Shown in pieces: positions 1 to 9,393 of a stretch of 64,000 nucleotides of DNA (positions are counted from its first letter, which is position 1; each line of letters starts with the position of its first letter). Position numbers and translations under genes: made by a program. The notes under the pieces were generated by a model. The model saw only the letters and a list, made by a program, of their open reading frames with translations. It was not told the origin of the DNA and made no database searches. Source of the stretch: Caballeronia sp. M1242 (lineage in GTDB: Bacteria > Pseudomonadota > Gammaproteobacteria > Burkholderiales > Burkholderiaceae). Location: positions 186,001-250,000 of the forward strand of contig NZ_CP071132.1 of NCBI RefSeq assembly GCF_017220215.1, written 5' to 3'.

Positions 1-230
1 TGGTTCACCTGTCGCACGCGCAACGGAGTCACGCGCTGAATGACCTCGTGCGCATGGCTCGCGTGATTCGGCGAGAGATGCAGCACGACCACGAAGGCCA
101 CGCCGGGCGACGCGGGCGCCGCCTCGAAAAGCCGCAAAAGCGCCTCGACGCCACCGGCCGAAGCGCCGATTCCCACCACCGAGAAGTCGGGGCCCGAGCT
201 CTTCGGGTGGTCTGCTGCCTTTGCTTCCAT
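1..230 (-). CDS. CheB-type protein-glutamate methylesterase domain, N-terminal part (cut by window edge)
   Basis: The first 76 codons are visible, starting at the ATG whose complement ends at 230. After a short polar leader the protein reads FSVVGIGASAGGVEAL and then AFVVVLHLSPNHASH, the nucleotide-fold start of a CheB methylesterase with the GASAGG loop that carries the catalytic serine. The methylesterase domain begins near residue 12, so there is no N-terminal receiver. That is the arrangement of CheB/CheR/PAS fusion proteins or stand-alone methylesterases rather than classical CheB. The family removes methyl groups from chemoreceptor glutamates. The rest lies left of the window, so a fusion cannot be confirmed. 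Confident about the domain, unsure of the whole protein. Confidence 0.8.
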   Translation of the reverse strand, partial: MEAKAADHPKSSGPDFSVVGIGASAGGVEALLRLFEAAPASPGVAFVVVLHLSPNHASHAHEVIQRVTPLRVRQVN

Positions 231-429
231 TGTGTGGTCTCCGCGCGCCGGGCACAGGCCGGCTTCGCTACTGTGCTATGTATGAGACGGATAAGCAACG
301 ACATTGCGCGAAGCGGACGGTGGATGGCGTCGGACTTCAGCGCTTCGCGGTCGGATGCGGTCGGATGCGGTCGACAAGGGGCGTCAGCGGCGGGCGTGCG
401 GTGAACGATGCTCGACGTGATGGCAGATT

Positions 430-678
430 CTACGTTGTCAAGGGACTGTCTTCGTTATCGTCGTCATGGGGCACACACGCCGAGGGTCTGTTGATTCGAA
501 CGTAGCCGCGTGGCCGCTTCGCGCGCTTGTCACCGGTATGAAGGAACGCTGCGCGCGGGAGCCGTCCGCGCATGCCGGCCAGTTCGACGCCGGATTGCAT
601 CGCGTCGAAGTATTCGCAAACTGCGGCGTCCTTTGCGCGACCGGCGCGCAACATACCGCGCGCGAGCGCCTTGGACAC
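430..678 (-). CDS. Possible small hypothetical protein (82 aa)
   Basis: An open frame with a GTG start and GC-rich third positions in its first two thirds lies in the 477-base space between the methylesterase gene and the Gly-rich secreted protein. The product is basic in the middle and ends in an acidic stretch (HDDDNEDS). No domain, signal peptide or clear ribosome binding site is visible. It could equally be a chance frame in GC-rich DNA. Apart from this frame I see nothing in 231-707. Confidence 0.25.
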   Translation of the reverse strand: MSKALARGMLRAGRAKDAAVCEYFDAMQSGVELAGMRGRLPRAAFLHTGDKRAKRPRGYVRINRPSACVPHDDDNEDSPLTT

Positions 679-707
679 CGCGAGGACAGGCGGACAGCGG
701 CGTCCGT

Positions 708-992
708 TTATTGCGTCGTCGTGGCCGAGCCGGTCGAGCCGGTGGACCCGGAGGAGCCGTCGCCCGAGACATTCGCTTTCTTGCTCTTCGAGTGCTTGCG
801 CGTCGCATGCTTGCCCGTGGGACCGGCCGGCGAGCCAGTTTCACCGTTGCCGTTCGGCGTTCCGACGCCGACGCCGCCCTGGCCCGCGCCGTTGCCGCCT
901 GGCAGGCCGCCGCCCGAGCCTTGCGCGAATGCGCCGCTCGATACGGCCAGCACCAGCGCGGAAAGGAGAATGCTCATCTTTGCCGTCTTCAT
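708..992 (-). CDS. Small secreted Gly/Ser-rich protein
   Basis: The 94-residue protein begins MKTAKMSILLSALVLAVSSG and has a good Sec signal peptide, probably cleaved after AFA-Q at about residue 23. The mature part is low complexity: Gly/Asn-rich repeats (GGGLPGGNGAGQGG), a basic patch (KHATRKHSKSKK), then Gly-Ser-Thr repeats and a TTTQ end. The start at 992 is chosen because AGAGGA lies six bases upstream and the signal peptide follows at once; an upstream start would add 22 unlikely residues. Short proteins of this type are common in Burkholderiaceae, where no function is known to me. It lies alone between two genes on the same strand. Confidence 0.65.
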   Translation of the reverse strand: MKTAKMSILLSALVLAVSSGAFAQGSGGGLPGGNGAGQGGVGVGTPNGNGETGSPAGPTGKHATRKHSKSKKANVSGDGSSGSTGSTGSATTTQ

Positions 993-1283
993 AAGGTCCT
1001 CTCGAGAAATGTTGGTCGACCGCACGCAGTCGATGCGGATCGGTGCCCTGCAGTGCAATTGCTGTGCCGCAGCGGGCGCGGGCCATGATCGTCGCCGATT
1101 ACGAGGACGATGGCGTGACAGGCCGCAAGCCCGATAGTATGTCGGGCCGCGTGAGTTCTTGCTGAAGGCGGAGGGGGTGATTGCCGGGAAATCGGGAGAG
1201 GCAGCGCTGGCGGCAGATGCCGCACGCCGCGCGATCGTCGCAGTAGCCCGTAAGCCACCGCGACGATCACGCTTTCCTGCTCG

Positions 1284-2594
1284 TCAGTCGCCTCGATCGC
1301 CGCTCCGGTCGCCGTTGCCGCGCAACAGCAAGGACAGATCGATGGCGTTGGCCATCGCGACATAACCGGCGTCGTTCGGATGCAGATGATCGCCGCTGTC
1401 GTACACCGCCTGCATGTCGTTTGGATGCGCCGGATCGCGCAGCACGGCATCGAAATCGACCACTGCGTCGAAAGCCCCGCTCGTGCGAATCCAATGATTC
1501 ACCGCATGACGGATGGCTTCTTTTTGCGGCGTCCAGTAGCCCTCGTTGGCGGTGCCTTGCAGCGCGTTGCGGAAGGGCGTGAGCGTGCCGCCGATTATTT
1601 TGATGCCGCGCAGATGCGTGCGCGCGATGATCTGCCGGTAGCCGTCGATGATCTCTTCCGCGGACACCACGCGCCCGGACGGGTCCAGCGCCGTGTTCGG
1701 CCAGCCAATATCGTTGATGCCTTCGAGGAAGATCACCCACTTGACGTCCGACTGACTCAGCACGTCGCGATCGTACCGCGCGAGCGCGCTCACGCCCGCG
1801 CCGTCGCTCACCACGCGATTGCCGCTGATGCCTTCGTTCAGCACCGCGTAGCCGCGTCGCGGACCCGCGCTATTGAGGCGCGCGGAGAGATTGTCGGGCC
1901 AGCGCCGGTTCGCATCGACGGTCGATGCATAGCCGTCCGTGATCGAATCGCCGAAGGTGACGACAGCGGGCGTCGGACGATCCGTATCCGTTAGGATTGC
2001 AGATAGAAAGAAACGATTGGTGTACTTGTGAGGAGACGGCTGGTCGGGCGCGGCGGTGTTGTCGCCGCTCGACACATACGCGTTTTGTACGGCGAGTTGA
2101 TGCACGGTATAGGCGGGCGTGGCGTCGGGCAGGAAGAAGGTGATCGCGACATCAGACAACGGCACGAGTCGCATGTCGATGGGATCGCTCAGAATCGGCG
2201 CGCCCGCATACAGCGTCACCGTGGTCTTGCCGCCGAACGTCAGCGTGCGGTCGGTGTTGGGCGCGATCTTCGCGCCGCCGGCCGATAGCGCGATATGCAC
2301 CGGTCCCACGGTCACGGGCGCGGTCCCGAACTCGTTTGTGAGTCGCACGCGCACGCGATCGCCGCCGACGCTCACATGCTCGATCTGACGAATGGTCGTC
2401 GCGGCGGGGAAGTTCTGCGGCGTCGTGATGTTGTTGTTGCGATCGGGACTGGCGGTCCAGGTTGCGACCCAGCCATCTCGTGCTTCGGCATCCGGTCGGT
2501 CCGCCGAAGCCAGTGGCGCGACGAGCATTAACAAGGCCGCAGTGCACGCAGCCAGAGCACCGCAAGAGGTGCGCGCAAAGAATCGGTGTTTCAT
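1284..2594 (-). CDS. Secreted SGNH/GDSL-family hydrolase (esterase)
   Basis: A 436-residue protein with a signal peptide (MKHRFFARTSCGALAACTAA, cleavage near PLASA-D). About 200 residues of mostly beta sequence precede the SGNH domain. The four SGNH blocks are visible: GDSITDG with the nucleophile Ser, EGISGNRVV, the block III motif GINDIG, and the C-terminal DHLHPND carrying the catalytic Asp-His pair. The order and the size of the N-terminal domain resemble secreted arylesterase/xylan-acetylesterase-like SGNH hydrolases, so it likely removes acyl groups from a carbohydrate or ester in the periplasm or outside the cell. The start at 2594 has GGAGGGAC just upstream; the longer frame adds an implausible leader. 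It is transcribed away from the divergent methylesterase side and follows the autotransporter gene on the same strand with about 200 bases between. The natural substrate is not evident. Confidence 0.88.
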   Translation of the reverse strand: MKHRFFARTSCGALAACTAALLMLVAPLASADRPDAEARDGWVATWTASPDRNNNITTPQNFPAATTIRQIEHVSVGGDRVRVRLTNEFGTAPVTVGPVHIALSAGGAKIAPNTDRTLTFGGKTTVTLYAGAPILSDPIDMRLVPLSDVAITFFLPDATPAYTVHQLAVQNAYVSSGDNTAAPDQPSPHKYTNRFFLSAILTDTDRPTPAVVTFGDSITDGYASTVDANRRWPDNLSARLNSAGPRRGYAVLNEGISGNRVVSDGAGVSALARYDRDVLSQSDVKWVIFLEGINDIGWPNTALDPSGRVVSAEEIIDGYRQIIARTHLRGIKIIGGTLTPFRNALQGTANEGYWTPQKEAIRHAVNHWIRTSGAFDAVVDFDAVLRDPAHPNDMQAVYDSGDHLHPNDAGYVAMANAIDLSLLLRGNGDRSGDRGD

Positions 2595-2793
2595 GTGTCC
2601 CTCCGTTTCGTTCGTGTTATTTACATCAGTAAAACGAAGTAAATATGGACGACACATCGACCGATGTCACTATCGTTTACCCGCGAACACAGAAAGGGGA
2701 AGCCGAGCGAGCAGCCATATTTTCCCCGACGCGCATGTCGAGACGAGAAGACGGTAGCCTCTTGTCGAGCGTTTGCCGAAGGCACTCGCGCAT

Positions 2794-5700
2794 TCACCAC
2801 ACGTAGCGCGCGCCCAACAAACCCTCGTATGCGTGAAAGCCGCCCGCGCCTTGCTGATACCCGAGGTTACCCCACACGCGCCACTGCCGGCCAATCAATC
2901 CTTGCGCACCGATCTTCGCTTCGAAGCGATTCTTCGGGCCGTCTTGCGACACCGTGAAGCCATTGAAGGCCGCGCTCGCCACGCGCGTGTCGTGCAGCCA
3001 GTTCACTTCGACGAAGGGCAGCCATCCCGGTGCCGCCGTCGTCCCCGGCGCATGAAAGAGCCGCATGCCGAGCCGCGTCGTCCAGTTGCTACTATTCGGA
3101 GTGCTGACGAGTGTGCCACCGGTTTCGCTGTGATCGTCCGCATGATAGTGCGTATAGACCAGTTGCAATTGCGGTTCGAGCAGTACTGGCCCGGTCGACG
3201 TCTGGCCGAGCGGAAGCGCCCAGCCGCCTTCCACCGATGCGGACCACACGTGGCTCGCGTAGTTTTCGCCGGCGAGGGAGTCGCCCTTCACGCTGTTGTC
3301 GAAGTGGCCGTACTGCAGCCACGTATCGACATAAGGACCGGCTGCGGAGTACGCCATGCCGTGCCATGTCGCATACAGACCGCCGCCCAGACCGTTCGTG
3401 TTGCCGCGCGCCTGTGCGGCGCCGTTGCGCGTTCTCGTGTCCGTCGTCGAAGACCCGTAGCCCGCCATCACGCCCAGTTGCCAGCGCTGTCCGTCGCGCA
3501 CGCGATTGAGCAGGTCGATGCCCGCCTGAACGATGGCGGTATCGGTCGATTCGCCGATTCTTCCGCCCGCCGCCTCGCTGTCGACGTGCGCGCCGCGCGT
3601 TCGCGCCCACGCGGTCGACGCGCCGCCGTCTTCGCGCTGCGCGGCGAACGGATGGGCGAAACCGGCGCGGTCGTGCAGCGTCATCATGAACATGCTGGCC
3701 GCCGCCTGTCGATTGCCGAGATACGCGCCGGGCTCGGGGCGCGGCGCGGGGAAGGGGCCGTCCGACAGCGAACGCAGATACCAGTCGCCGCCGCCTTGCT
3801 GCAACACGTACTCGTAAGGGCCTGCGACGAGGCGGCCGTCGAGCTTGAACACGCCGCTCGACTGGCCGTCGACTTCCACGATCTGGATGCCGTTGCTTGT
3901 CGCCGCGCCCGCGCCGCCCGCGTTCGTCACCCTGACGCGCGTCTGTCCCGACGTGTCGCCGCGCACGATCAGCCTGTCCGTGGCCGATGCGTCGCCGGCC
4001 AAGACCGTCGACAGCGCGAGCGTGCCGTTATTGCTCGAATAGTTGCCGTTCACCGTCAGCACGCTCGCGGGCGCGGGGCTCGCCATGCGAACTTCGCCAT
4101 TGTTGGCTAACGCGCCGCCCACCGCGAACTGACCGGCCGGCCCGCCTGCGAAGCCCGGCGCGGCATCGGCGACGGCGAAAAGGCCGTTGTTGACGATGCT
4201 GCCGCCGACCGCGCCGTAACCGCCGAACGTCGCTCCCGGCGCGATCGTCACTTGCCGCGTGTTCGCGAGTCGCGCGCCGCCCGCGAGCACGAGCGCGCCG
4301 CTGTTGACCGCGGTGTTGCCGCCGTAGCTATGCGTGCGCGTGAGCGTCACCGTGCCGCTGCCTTGCTGGACGACATCGCCCGATCCGCTGATCGCGCCGC
4401 CGTACGTGACGTTGCCGCCGCGATCGAACACGAGCGTGCCGTCATCGACGATATCGCCCGTGACGCTGCCGCTCGCGCCGCCCGCCCCCAGTTGCAACCT
4501 GCCGGCGGCGATGGTCGTGACGCCCGCGAAGGTGTTGTCACCCGCGAGCGTCCATGCGCCTGCGCCCGTTTTCGTGAGGCTTCCGTCGCCGCTGATGACC
4601 CCGCTGAATGTGGAATCAGCGGTGTTGTTCACGTTCAGCGCCGCGCCGCCGAGCACGACGCTGCCGGAACCCGTGAGATTGTTCACGTGCTGGCCGAAGC
4701 CGCCCAGGTCGAACGTGGCGCCCGAGGCCACGTTCAGTTGAGAGCTTCGCGCGATGATGTCCGGCGCGCCCGCCGCGAGCGTTCCGCCGGTCACCGAGGT
4801 GCCGCCGGTGTACGTGTTCGCCTTCGACAACTGAAGCGTGCCGGCCCCAGCCTTCGTGAGCGTCTTGCCGTCCCAGCCCGTCGCGGGGTTGGCGGCCTGA
4901 TCGGCCAGAACGATGTCCATGTCGAATGAATCCATCGCGTCCGGCAACGTGAAAACGCCGTTGGCTGATTGAGGCGTTGCGCCGAGTCCGGCATACCACC
5001 TCGGCGCGACGCCGACCACGAAGCTCTGAGGCGTGTAGCCGCTCGTCAAGGTCAGGAAATCCGGCGCGCTGACCGATCCCCCGATGCGCGTGGCGCCGAA
5101 TGTTCCGGTGAGACCGCCCGGCGACGCGACCCGGATTACCGTGAACACGCTGTTGGCTAGTTCGCGCGCGCTCGCCGATGCGGGCGCCGAATAGCCCGCC
5201 AGATTGAATATTGCATTCGGCGCGATGGATGCCGTAGTCGCGGCGACGACCGGGTCCGCTGGGCCCGCGATGCCGTCCAGCGTGCCGTTCATAGAGAAAT
5301 TCCGGCCGACCGCCAGTTGCGATTGCGACGCGATCAAGGTCGTCGCGCCGGGTGCGGTGGCGAAGTCGCCGGTGGTCGTAAAGACGCCGCTGCGCAGGAA
5401 GCCCAATGCGCCCGCATCGACCGATACGCTGCCTTGCTGCGAGCCCGCCGCCACGAGCATGGCCGCGCCGCTGCCGGTCTTCACGAGCGCGCCCGACCCC
5501 GACAGCACGTTGGGCACGATGCCCGCGCCCGCGAAATCCAGACGCAGCGTGGCGCCGTTTTCGACCGGGCCGCTCCCGAGCGCGCCGCCGCGTTGCGCGA
5601 CGAGCGTGCCCGATAGAACATTAGTGCCGCCGCTATACGTGTTCACGCCACCGAGCGCCAATGCGCCCGCGCCGCCTTTGATGAGGCGGCCGCTGCCGAC

Positions 5701-7851
5701 GATTTCGCCGCCGAAGGCGGAGTCGGCGGAGTTTTGTGCAGTCACGTCCGCGCTGTCGAGCAAGACGCGTCCGCTGCCGCTCAGGTTGTTGACCTGCTGC
5801 GGCAGGCTGGAGAGGTCGAGTGTCGCGCCGCTGCCGACGTTGACGCTCGCGCTGTCGATGAGCGCGTTCGCCACGCTGGTTCGCAAAATGCCATCGTTGA
5901 CGAGCGTTGCGCCGGTGTAGGCATTCGCGGCCGACAAAGTGAGCAGGCCCGCGCCGTTCTTCGTCAGCGTGCGGCCGTCCCAACCGCTCGCGAACGGGCC
6001 CGATTGATCGGTCAGCGGGACGTCGACGTTGAAGGTATCTGCGGCGTTGGCGAGCGTGAACGTGCCGTTGCCTTGCGCCGCGCCCGCGCGCCACGTCAGG
6101 CCGAGGCGGATGTCGTAATCGCGCGCGTCGGGCGTTTTTGCGCCCACCGGAAGCAGATAGTCGACCGGGCTGGATCCGGCGAAACGGACTGCCGTGAAAT
6201 CCCCGGACAGGCCCGCCTGGCTCGTTGTATGGATAACGTTGAATGCGGTATTCAAAAGACCGGTCGCGGTCACCGGCACGGAAGGGGCAAAGCCATTGAT
6301 CAGCAGCGCACCGTTCAGCGTGGCGCTCGATGCCGAGATGACCGGCTCTGCGCTGCGCAGTCCGACGATGAGCGTCGAACCCGGCTGCTGAGTGAATCCG
6401 TTGGTGACTGCAAGTGTCGAATTGGCGGGAATGATAGTCCGCGCGCCGGCCTGCGTTTCATAGGTGTTGGCGGAGAACGCGCCCGGCTGGGCCAGCGAAA
6501 GCGCGCCCGAGTTCACGCTCACCGCGCCTTGTGACGAACCGGCGGCCGTCAGCACCGCCGCGCCGTTGCCGATTTGCATGAGCGTGCCGCTGCCGGAAAG
6601 CATGCGGTCAAAAGTGAATGCGTCGCTGCGGTCGAAGCGCAACACTCCGTTATTGATGATGTTGCCGGTCACTCTGCCGCTACTACCGCCCGTCCCCAGC
6701 GTGAGCACGCCGCCCGGAGATACGGTCGTGCTGCCAGTGTCGTTGATCAATGTGTTGGCGAGTGTCAGCGTGCCGTCCACGCGCACCGCCGTCGAGGATT
6801 GATCGGACATCCTGACGAATCCTTTGAGCGTCCAGTTGCTGCCTGTGCTCGCGCTCAACGTGGCAAATCCATTGGAAGTCGAATTGGCATCGAAGCTGCC
6901 TGTTTCAGTGCCTGAGCCGCTCAGGATGATCGCGTTTCCCGGCGAAATGCTGAGGATGTCCGTGCCGTTGCCGCCGTTCAACACGGACCCGGTTCCGAGC
7001 GTCACTACGCCGTTTGCGCCGCTCATCAGCACCGCCGATTGCGTCGCGCTCGAGATATGGCCACGATTGTCGAGCGTGCCGCCCGGCCCGAGCACCACGC
7101 CGGAGCCAATATTGCCGCGTATGGTGCCGGTACTGCTGTTCGTTACGCGCGCCGAGCTGGCGCCTTGCACGTCGACGCCTTCGTGATATGCGTCGATCAA
7201 TCCGTCATTGTTGACGGTGATCGAGCCGGCGACGGCCAGTACGCCGGAGCCATACGTCGCGTCTGCGGCGCCGCTCTTGATGACGCCGCCAGCGTGATTG
7301 TTCACCACCACGTTACCGGACGTCTGTACGAAGACGCCGTTGACCGTCGTGCCTGTCGAGGGGCTGCCGTTCAGCGTGCCGAAATTGTCCACTACGCCGC
7401 CTGCTGTAGATAGATAGGCGACGGCGTGACTGGCGCGCGCGCTGATATCGCCTTGATTGGAGAGCGCGTTGTTATCTCCGGAGTTGAAGGCGACGCCGAA
7501 GGTGTTGCCGAGCAGTTGCCCCGATGAAAGGTTGAACAATGTGCCGGGCACGTTGAATCGCACGGCGGCGGCCGCATTGTCGAGCGAACTGGTTATCGAG
7601 CCGCCGTTCGTCATTGTGACCGGAGCGATGCCGTCGACGCTGATCGCGTTCTGATACGTTGTCGTGATGACCGTACCGCTATTGATTTGATAAACGGAAT
7701 CAGTCGAAAGAGTCTGCGATGTGTCGCTCGATGGGACCACCGTCAGTGCGTGGAGGGGAAACGGGAGCCCGATCAGCATTGCCGCGGCGAGCGGGCGGAG
7801 GGGAATCGTGTTAACTGCATAGATGTGCTTATTATTTCGCTGTATGCGCAT
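2794..7851 (-). CDS. Large autotransporter (type Va) with beta-helical passenger
   Basis: A 1685-residue autotransporter. The start at 7851 gives a signal peptide (MRIQRNNKHIYAVNTIPLRP, hydrophobic core LAAAMLIGLPFPLHA) and has GAGGCG upstream. The passenger is Gly/Asn/Ser/Thr-rich with several autotransporter-associated repeat motifs, for example LTKNGAGLLTLSAANAYTG, LTKAGAGTLQLSKANTYTGG and LTKTGAGAWTLAGDNTFAG, typical of a right-handed beta-helix. A linker ending VDGQSSGVFKLDGRLVAGPY is the usual pertactin-like junction before the barrel. The last roughly 320 residues (encoded about 2797-3755) form the translocator barrel and end in the aromatic YVW, as expected for Bam-dependent insertion. 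No protease or esterase triad is seen, so adhesion or biofilm roles are the likeliest guess. The passenger holds two tandem copies of a roughly 365-residue unit (separate entry). Confidence 0.93.
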   Translation of the reverse strand: MRIQRNNKHIYAVNTIPLRPLAAAMLIGLPFPLHALTVVPSSDTSQTLSTDSVYQINSGTVITTTYQNAISVDGIAPVTMTNGGSITSSLDNAAAAVRFNVPGTLFNLSSGQLLGNTFGVAFNSGDNNALSNQGDISARASHAVAYLSTAGGVVDNFGTLNGSPSTGTTVNGVFVQTSGNVVVNNHAGGVIKSGAADATYGSGVLAVAGSITVNNDGLIDAYHEGVDVQGASSARVTNSSTGTIRGNIGSGVVLGPGGTLDNRGHISSATQSAVLMSGANGVVTLGTGSVLNGGNGTDILSISPGNAIILSGSGTETGSFDANSTSNGFATLSASTGSNWTLKGFVRMSDQSSTAVRVDGTLTLANTLINDTGSTTVSPGGVLTLGTGGSSGRVTGNIINNGVLRFDRSDAFTFDRMLSGSGTLMQIGNGAAVLTAAGSSQGAVSVNSGALSLAQPGAFSANTYETQAGARTIIPANSTLAVTNGFTQQPGSTLIVGLRSAEPVISASSATLNGALLINGFAPSVPVTATGLLNTAFNVIHTTSQAGLSGDFTAVRFAGSSPVDYLLPVGAKTPDARDYDIRLGLTWRAGAAQGNGTFTLANAADTFNVDVPLTDQSGPFASGWDGRTLTKNGAGLLTLSAANAYTGATLVNDGILRTSVANALIDSASVNVGSGATLDLSSLPQQVNNLSGSGRVLLDSADVTAQNSADSAFGGEIVGSGRLIKGGAGALALGGVNTYSGGTNVLSGTLVAQRGGALGSGPVENGATLRLDFAGAGIVPNVLSGSGALVKTGSGAAMLVAAGSQQGSVSVDAGALGFLRSGVFTTTGDFATAPGATTLIASQSQLAVGRNFSMNGTLDGIAGPADPVVAATTASIAPNAIFNLAGYSAPASASARELANSVFTVIRVASPGGLTGTFGATRIGGSVSAPDFLTLTSGYTPQSFVVGVAPRWYAGLGATPQSANGVFTLPDAMDSFDMDIVLADQAANPATGWDGKTLTKAGAGTLQLSKANTYTGGTSVTGGTLAAGAPDIIARSSQLNVASGATFDLGGFGQHVNNLTGSGSVVLGGAALNVNNTADSTFSGVISGDGSLTKTGAGAWTLAGDNTFAGVTTIAAGRLQLGAGGASGSVTGDIVDDGTLVFDRGGNVTYGGAISGSGDVVQQGSGTVTLTRTHSYGGNTAVNSGALVLAGGARLANTRQVTIAPGATFGGYGAVGGSIVNNGLFAVADAAPGFAGGPAGQFAVGGALANNGEVRMASPAPASVLTVNGNYSSNNGTLALSTVLAGDASATDRLIVRGDTSGQTRVRVTNAGGAGAATSNGIQIVEVDGQSSGVFKLDGRLVAGPYEYVLQQGGGDWYLRSLSDGPFPAPRPEPGAYLGNRQAAASMFMMTLHDRAGFAHPFAAQREDGGASTAWARTRGAHVDSEAAGGRIGESTDTAIVQAGIDLLNRVRDGQRWQLGVMAGYGSSTTDTRTRNGAAQARGNTNGLGGGLYATWHGMAYSAAGPYVDTWLQYGHFDNSVKGDSLAGENYASHVWSASVEGGWALPLGQTSTGPVLLEPQLQLVYTHYHADDHSETGGTLVSTPNSSNWTTRLGMRLFHAPGTTAAPGWLPFVEVNWLHDTRVASAAFNGFTVSQDGPKNRFEAKIGAQGLIGRQWRVWGNLGYQQGAGGFHAYEGLLGARYVW
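4515..6600 (-). repeat. Two tandem diverged copies of a ~1.1-kb autotransporter passenger unit
   Basis: Within the autotransporter gene the block from about 6600 to 5626 (SGTLMQIGNGAAVLTAAGSS through TWRAG, SGWDGRTLTKNGAG, LPQQVNNLSGSG and NTYSGG) recurs from about 5502 to 4515 (SGALVKTGSGAAMLVAAGSQ, RWYAG, TGWDGKTLTKAGAG, FGQHVNNLTGSG, NTFAGV). Landmark motifs keep the same order with spacings of about 1.09-1.11 kb, so this is a duplicated segment rather than independent short repeats. The copies have diverged in both protein and DNA, so the duplication is old. Confidence 0.8.
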
Positions 7852-8214
7852 ACCATCGCCTCGCACCGTTACGCGCGGGCGCAACGATGCGCGCCGCTGT
7901 TTCTACTGTGTGGCTAGGCCGTAGAACGCGGGTGAATCGGGAAGTCTGCGCGACGGCCAATGAGCAATCGCAGTATAGGTAAACGCGCGTCGTGAGCGGC
8001 GCGGCGATTCGGGCATGAGGCGAGGGGGCGGGGTTTGTTAGTCCTGCGCTCTTCTGGGCTCGTCATCGATTGCTCGCGCAGAACCAAGGCGGGAACGCCG
8101 AGTGGATCCCGGGCAAGTAGGTCATGCCGGGCGAATCAAGCAACGGTCGGCCGAGCGCGTGCTCGCAACGCAGTTGCATAACCATTTGCATTTGCAAGCC
8201 CAGGCTAGGCAACG

Positions 8215-8445
8215 CGCCGCTGCGATACCGTAACGGCGTCAGCCCAAGACGGCGTTGACGCCTAAGACCCAAAGCTGAATATTCCCGGCGACTGATAGGT
8301 AACGCTTCGGCACATCTGGCGGGCAAGTATCAACGCCGGCTGCCGGACTTCGACGACCACCTCATGGGCATCTGCGCACGGCATGAGCGCGAGATCGACG
8401 GCCACTCGCTGAGTTGCATCAGCTGCGGCGCTACACGCTGAACGG
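8215..8445 (+). pseudogene. IS256-family (mutator-type) transposase relic
   Basis: Conceptual translation across frameshifts gives fragments in the order expected for an IS256 transposase: RNGVSP, then LTPKTQS, then GKYQRRLPDFDDHLMGICAR, then HEREIDGH. These match the familiar RNG-S-KT, IVGKHQRR-GFDDK and YARGMT-REI-GHL region before the DDE domain. At least two in-frame stops and two or three single-base losses break it, and the catalytic part is missing. No terminal inverted repeats or target duplications were found around it. The rest of 7852-8214 shows nothing codable. It marks an old insertion next to the autotransporter gene. Confidence 0.55.
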
Positions 8446-9393
8446 CTGCTCGGTCAGGGCGCGTCTGTAGCCAGCGGACGGAAAGCGAAACGTTGAGATG
8501 ATGCTTGCGGATCTCTGTGCGCCAGTGGTCGAACAGAACGACAGTCGATCATCGAAGCAGCCGACGTTCAACTCATTCAGAAGGACGTCGTGTCGGGCCC
8601 GAACTCGAGCGTTTCGAGTCCGATAGAGAGACCGTCAAGCTCTCTTGTGCTTTCGTCAGCAACTGTATAGCGTGCGCTGAAAGCCTGCACCAACGTTCTT
8701 GATCGGGGACGTATTGCTCCTTTTATGCCTGCCTTGCTTGTGCCCAGTTCAGGCCAGTCTTAATGACCTCGCGTTCTAACTGCGAGCGCCTCGATGACCT
8801 CGATCCGTTCCAGTTCGCGCATGCTTGCCGTGATCAGTCCACGCCTGTCCATGATTGAGCCCGCGACACGCATCGGGCAAGCATGCGCCCAAGGGCGGAA
8901 ATCGGACAATTCTAACGAGCCTGAATCTGACATTACTACTTTGCCGAAACATCGAAATCGATGTTAATAAACCTTATGTCAACTATGTCGTTGGGACCAA
9001 CGCGCGGTCTTAAAGTTGCGCGCCTGTGCAAGCATGCCCGGTTTGTGCCTTCTCGCCGCTCGTGGCACTAGTTGACCGCCAAGACGCAGAACAGGATGGA
9101 CCTGAGCAACGCAAAACGAAGCAAGGCTGACAGACCCATTCTCCGACGACCGCATTCCGCACGAGCCCATCAGCCGTCTTCGCGCACCCGCAACCGGTGG
9201 AACAGCGACGACCGTAAGACCCTCCGCATCTTTCATGCAACGGAGGAAGGCTGTGTCCGTACATCGAATGTATCGCTTTAGTAATCCATGAAGCGCCCGA
9301 TGCACACAATCGCAAGCTTTGTCACTTCCTTGTAATCCAACGTCATTAGCCTCGCTCCTCTAAACGATGTCCAAGACTAACGGAGTGAATCGA
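8446..9393. other. Long stretch without a recognisable gene
   Basis: About 950 bases between the transposase relic and the phosphodiesterase gene. It contains only short frames, none with a family resemblance or good signals. Around 8930-8970 the composition is visibly more AT-rich than the surrounding DNA (ATTACTACTTTGCC, GTTAATAAACC), as in a promoter region or foreign remnant. I read it as decayed mobile or horizontally acquired DNA, but only the transposase fragment to its left supports that directly. Confidence 0.4.

Noticed and set aside
2773-4110. Long plus-strand frame opposite the autotransporter (445 codons), and similar ones to 7413
   Set aside because: Arg/Ala/His-rich translation with no family look; it is the complement of a repetitive GC-rich gene whose minus-strand product has clear autotransporter motifs.
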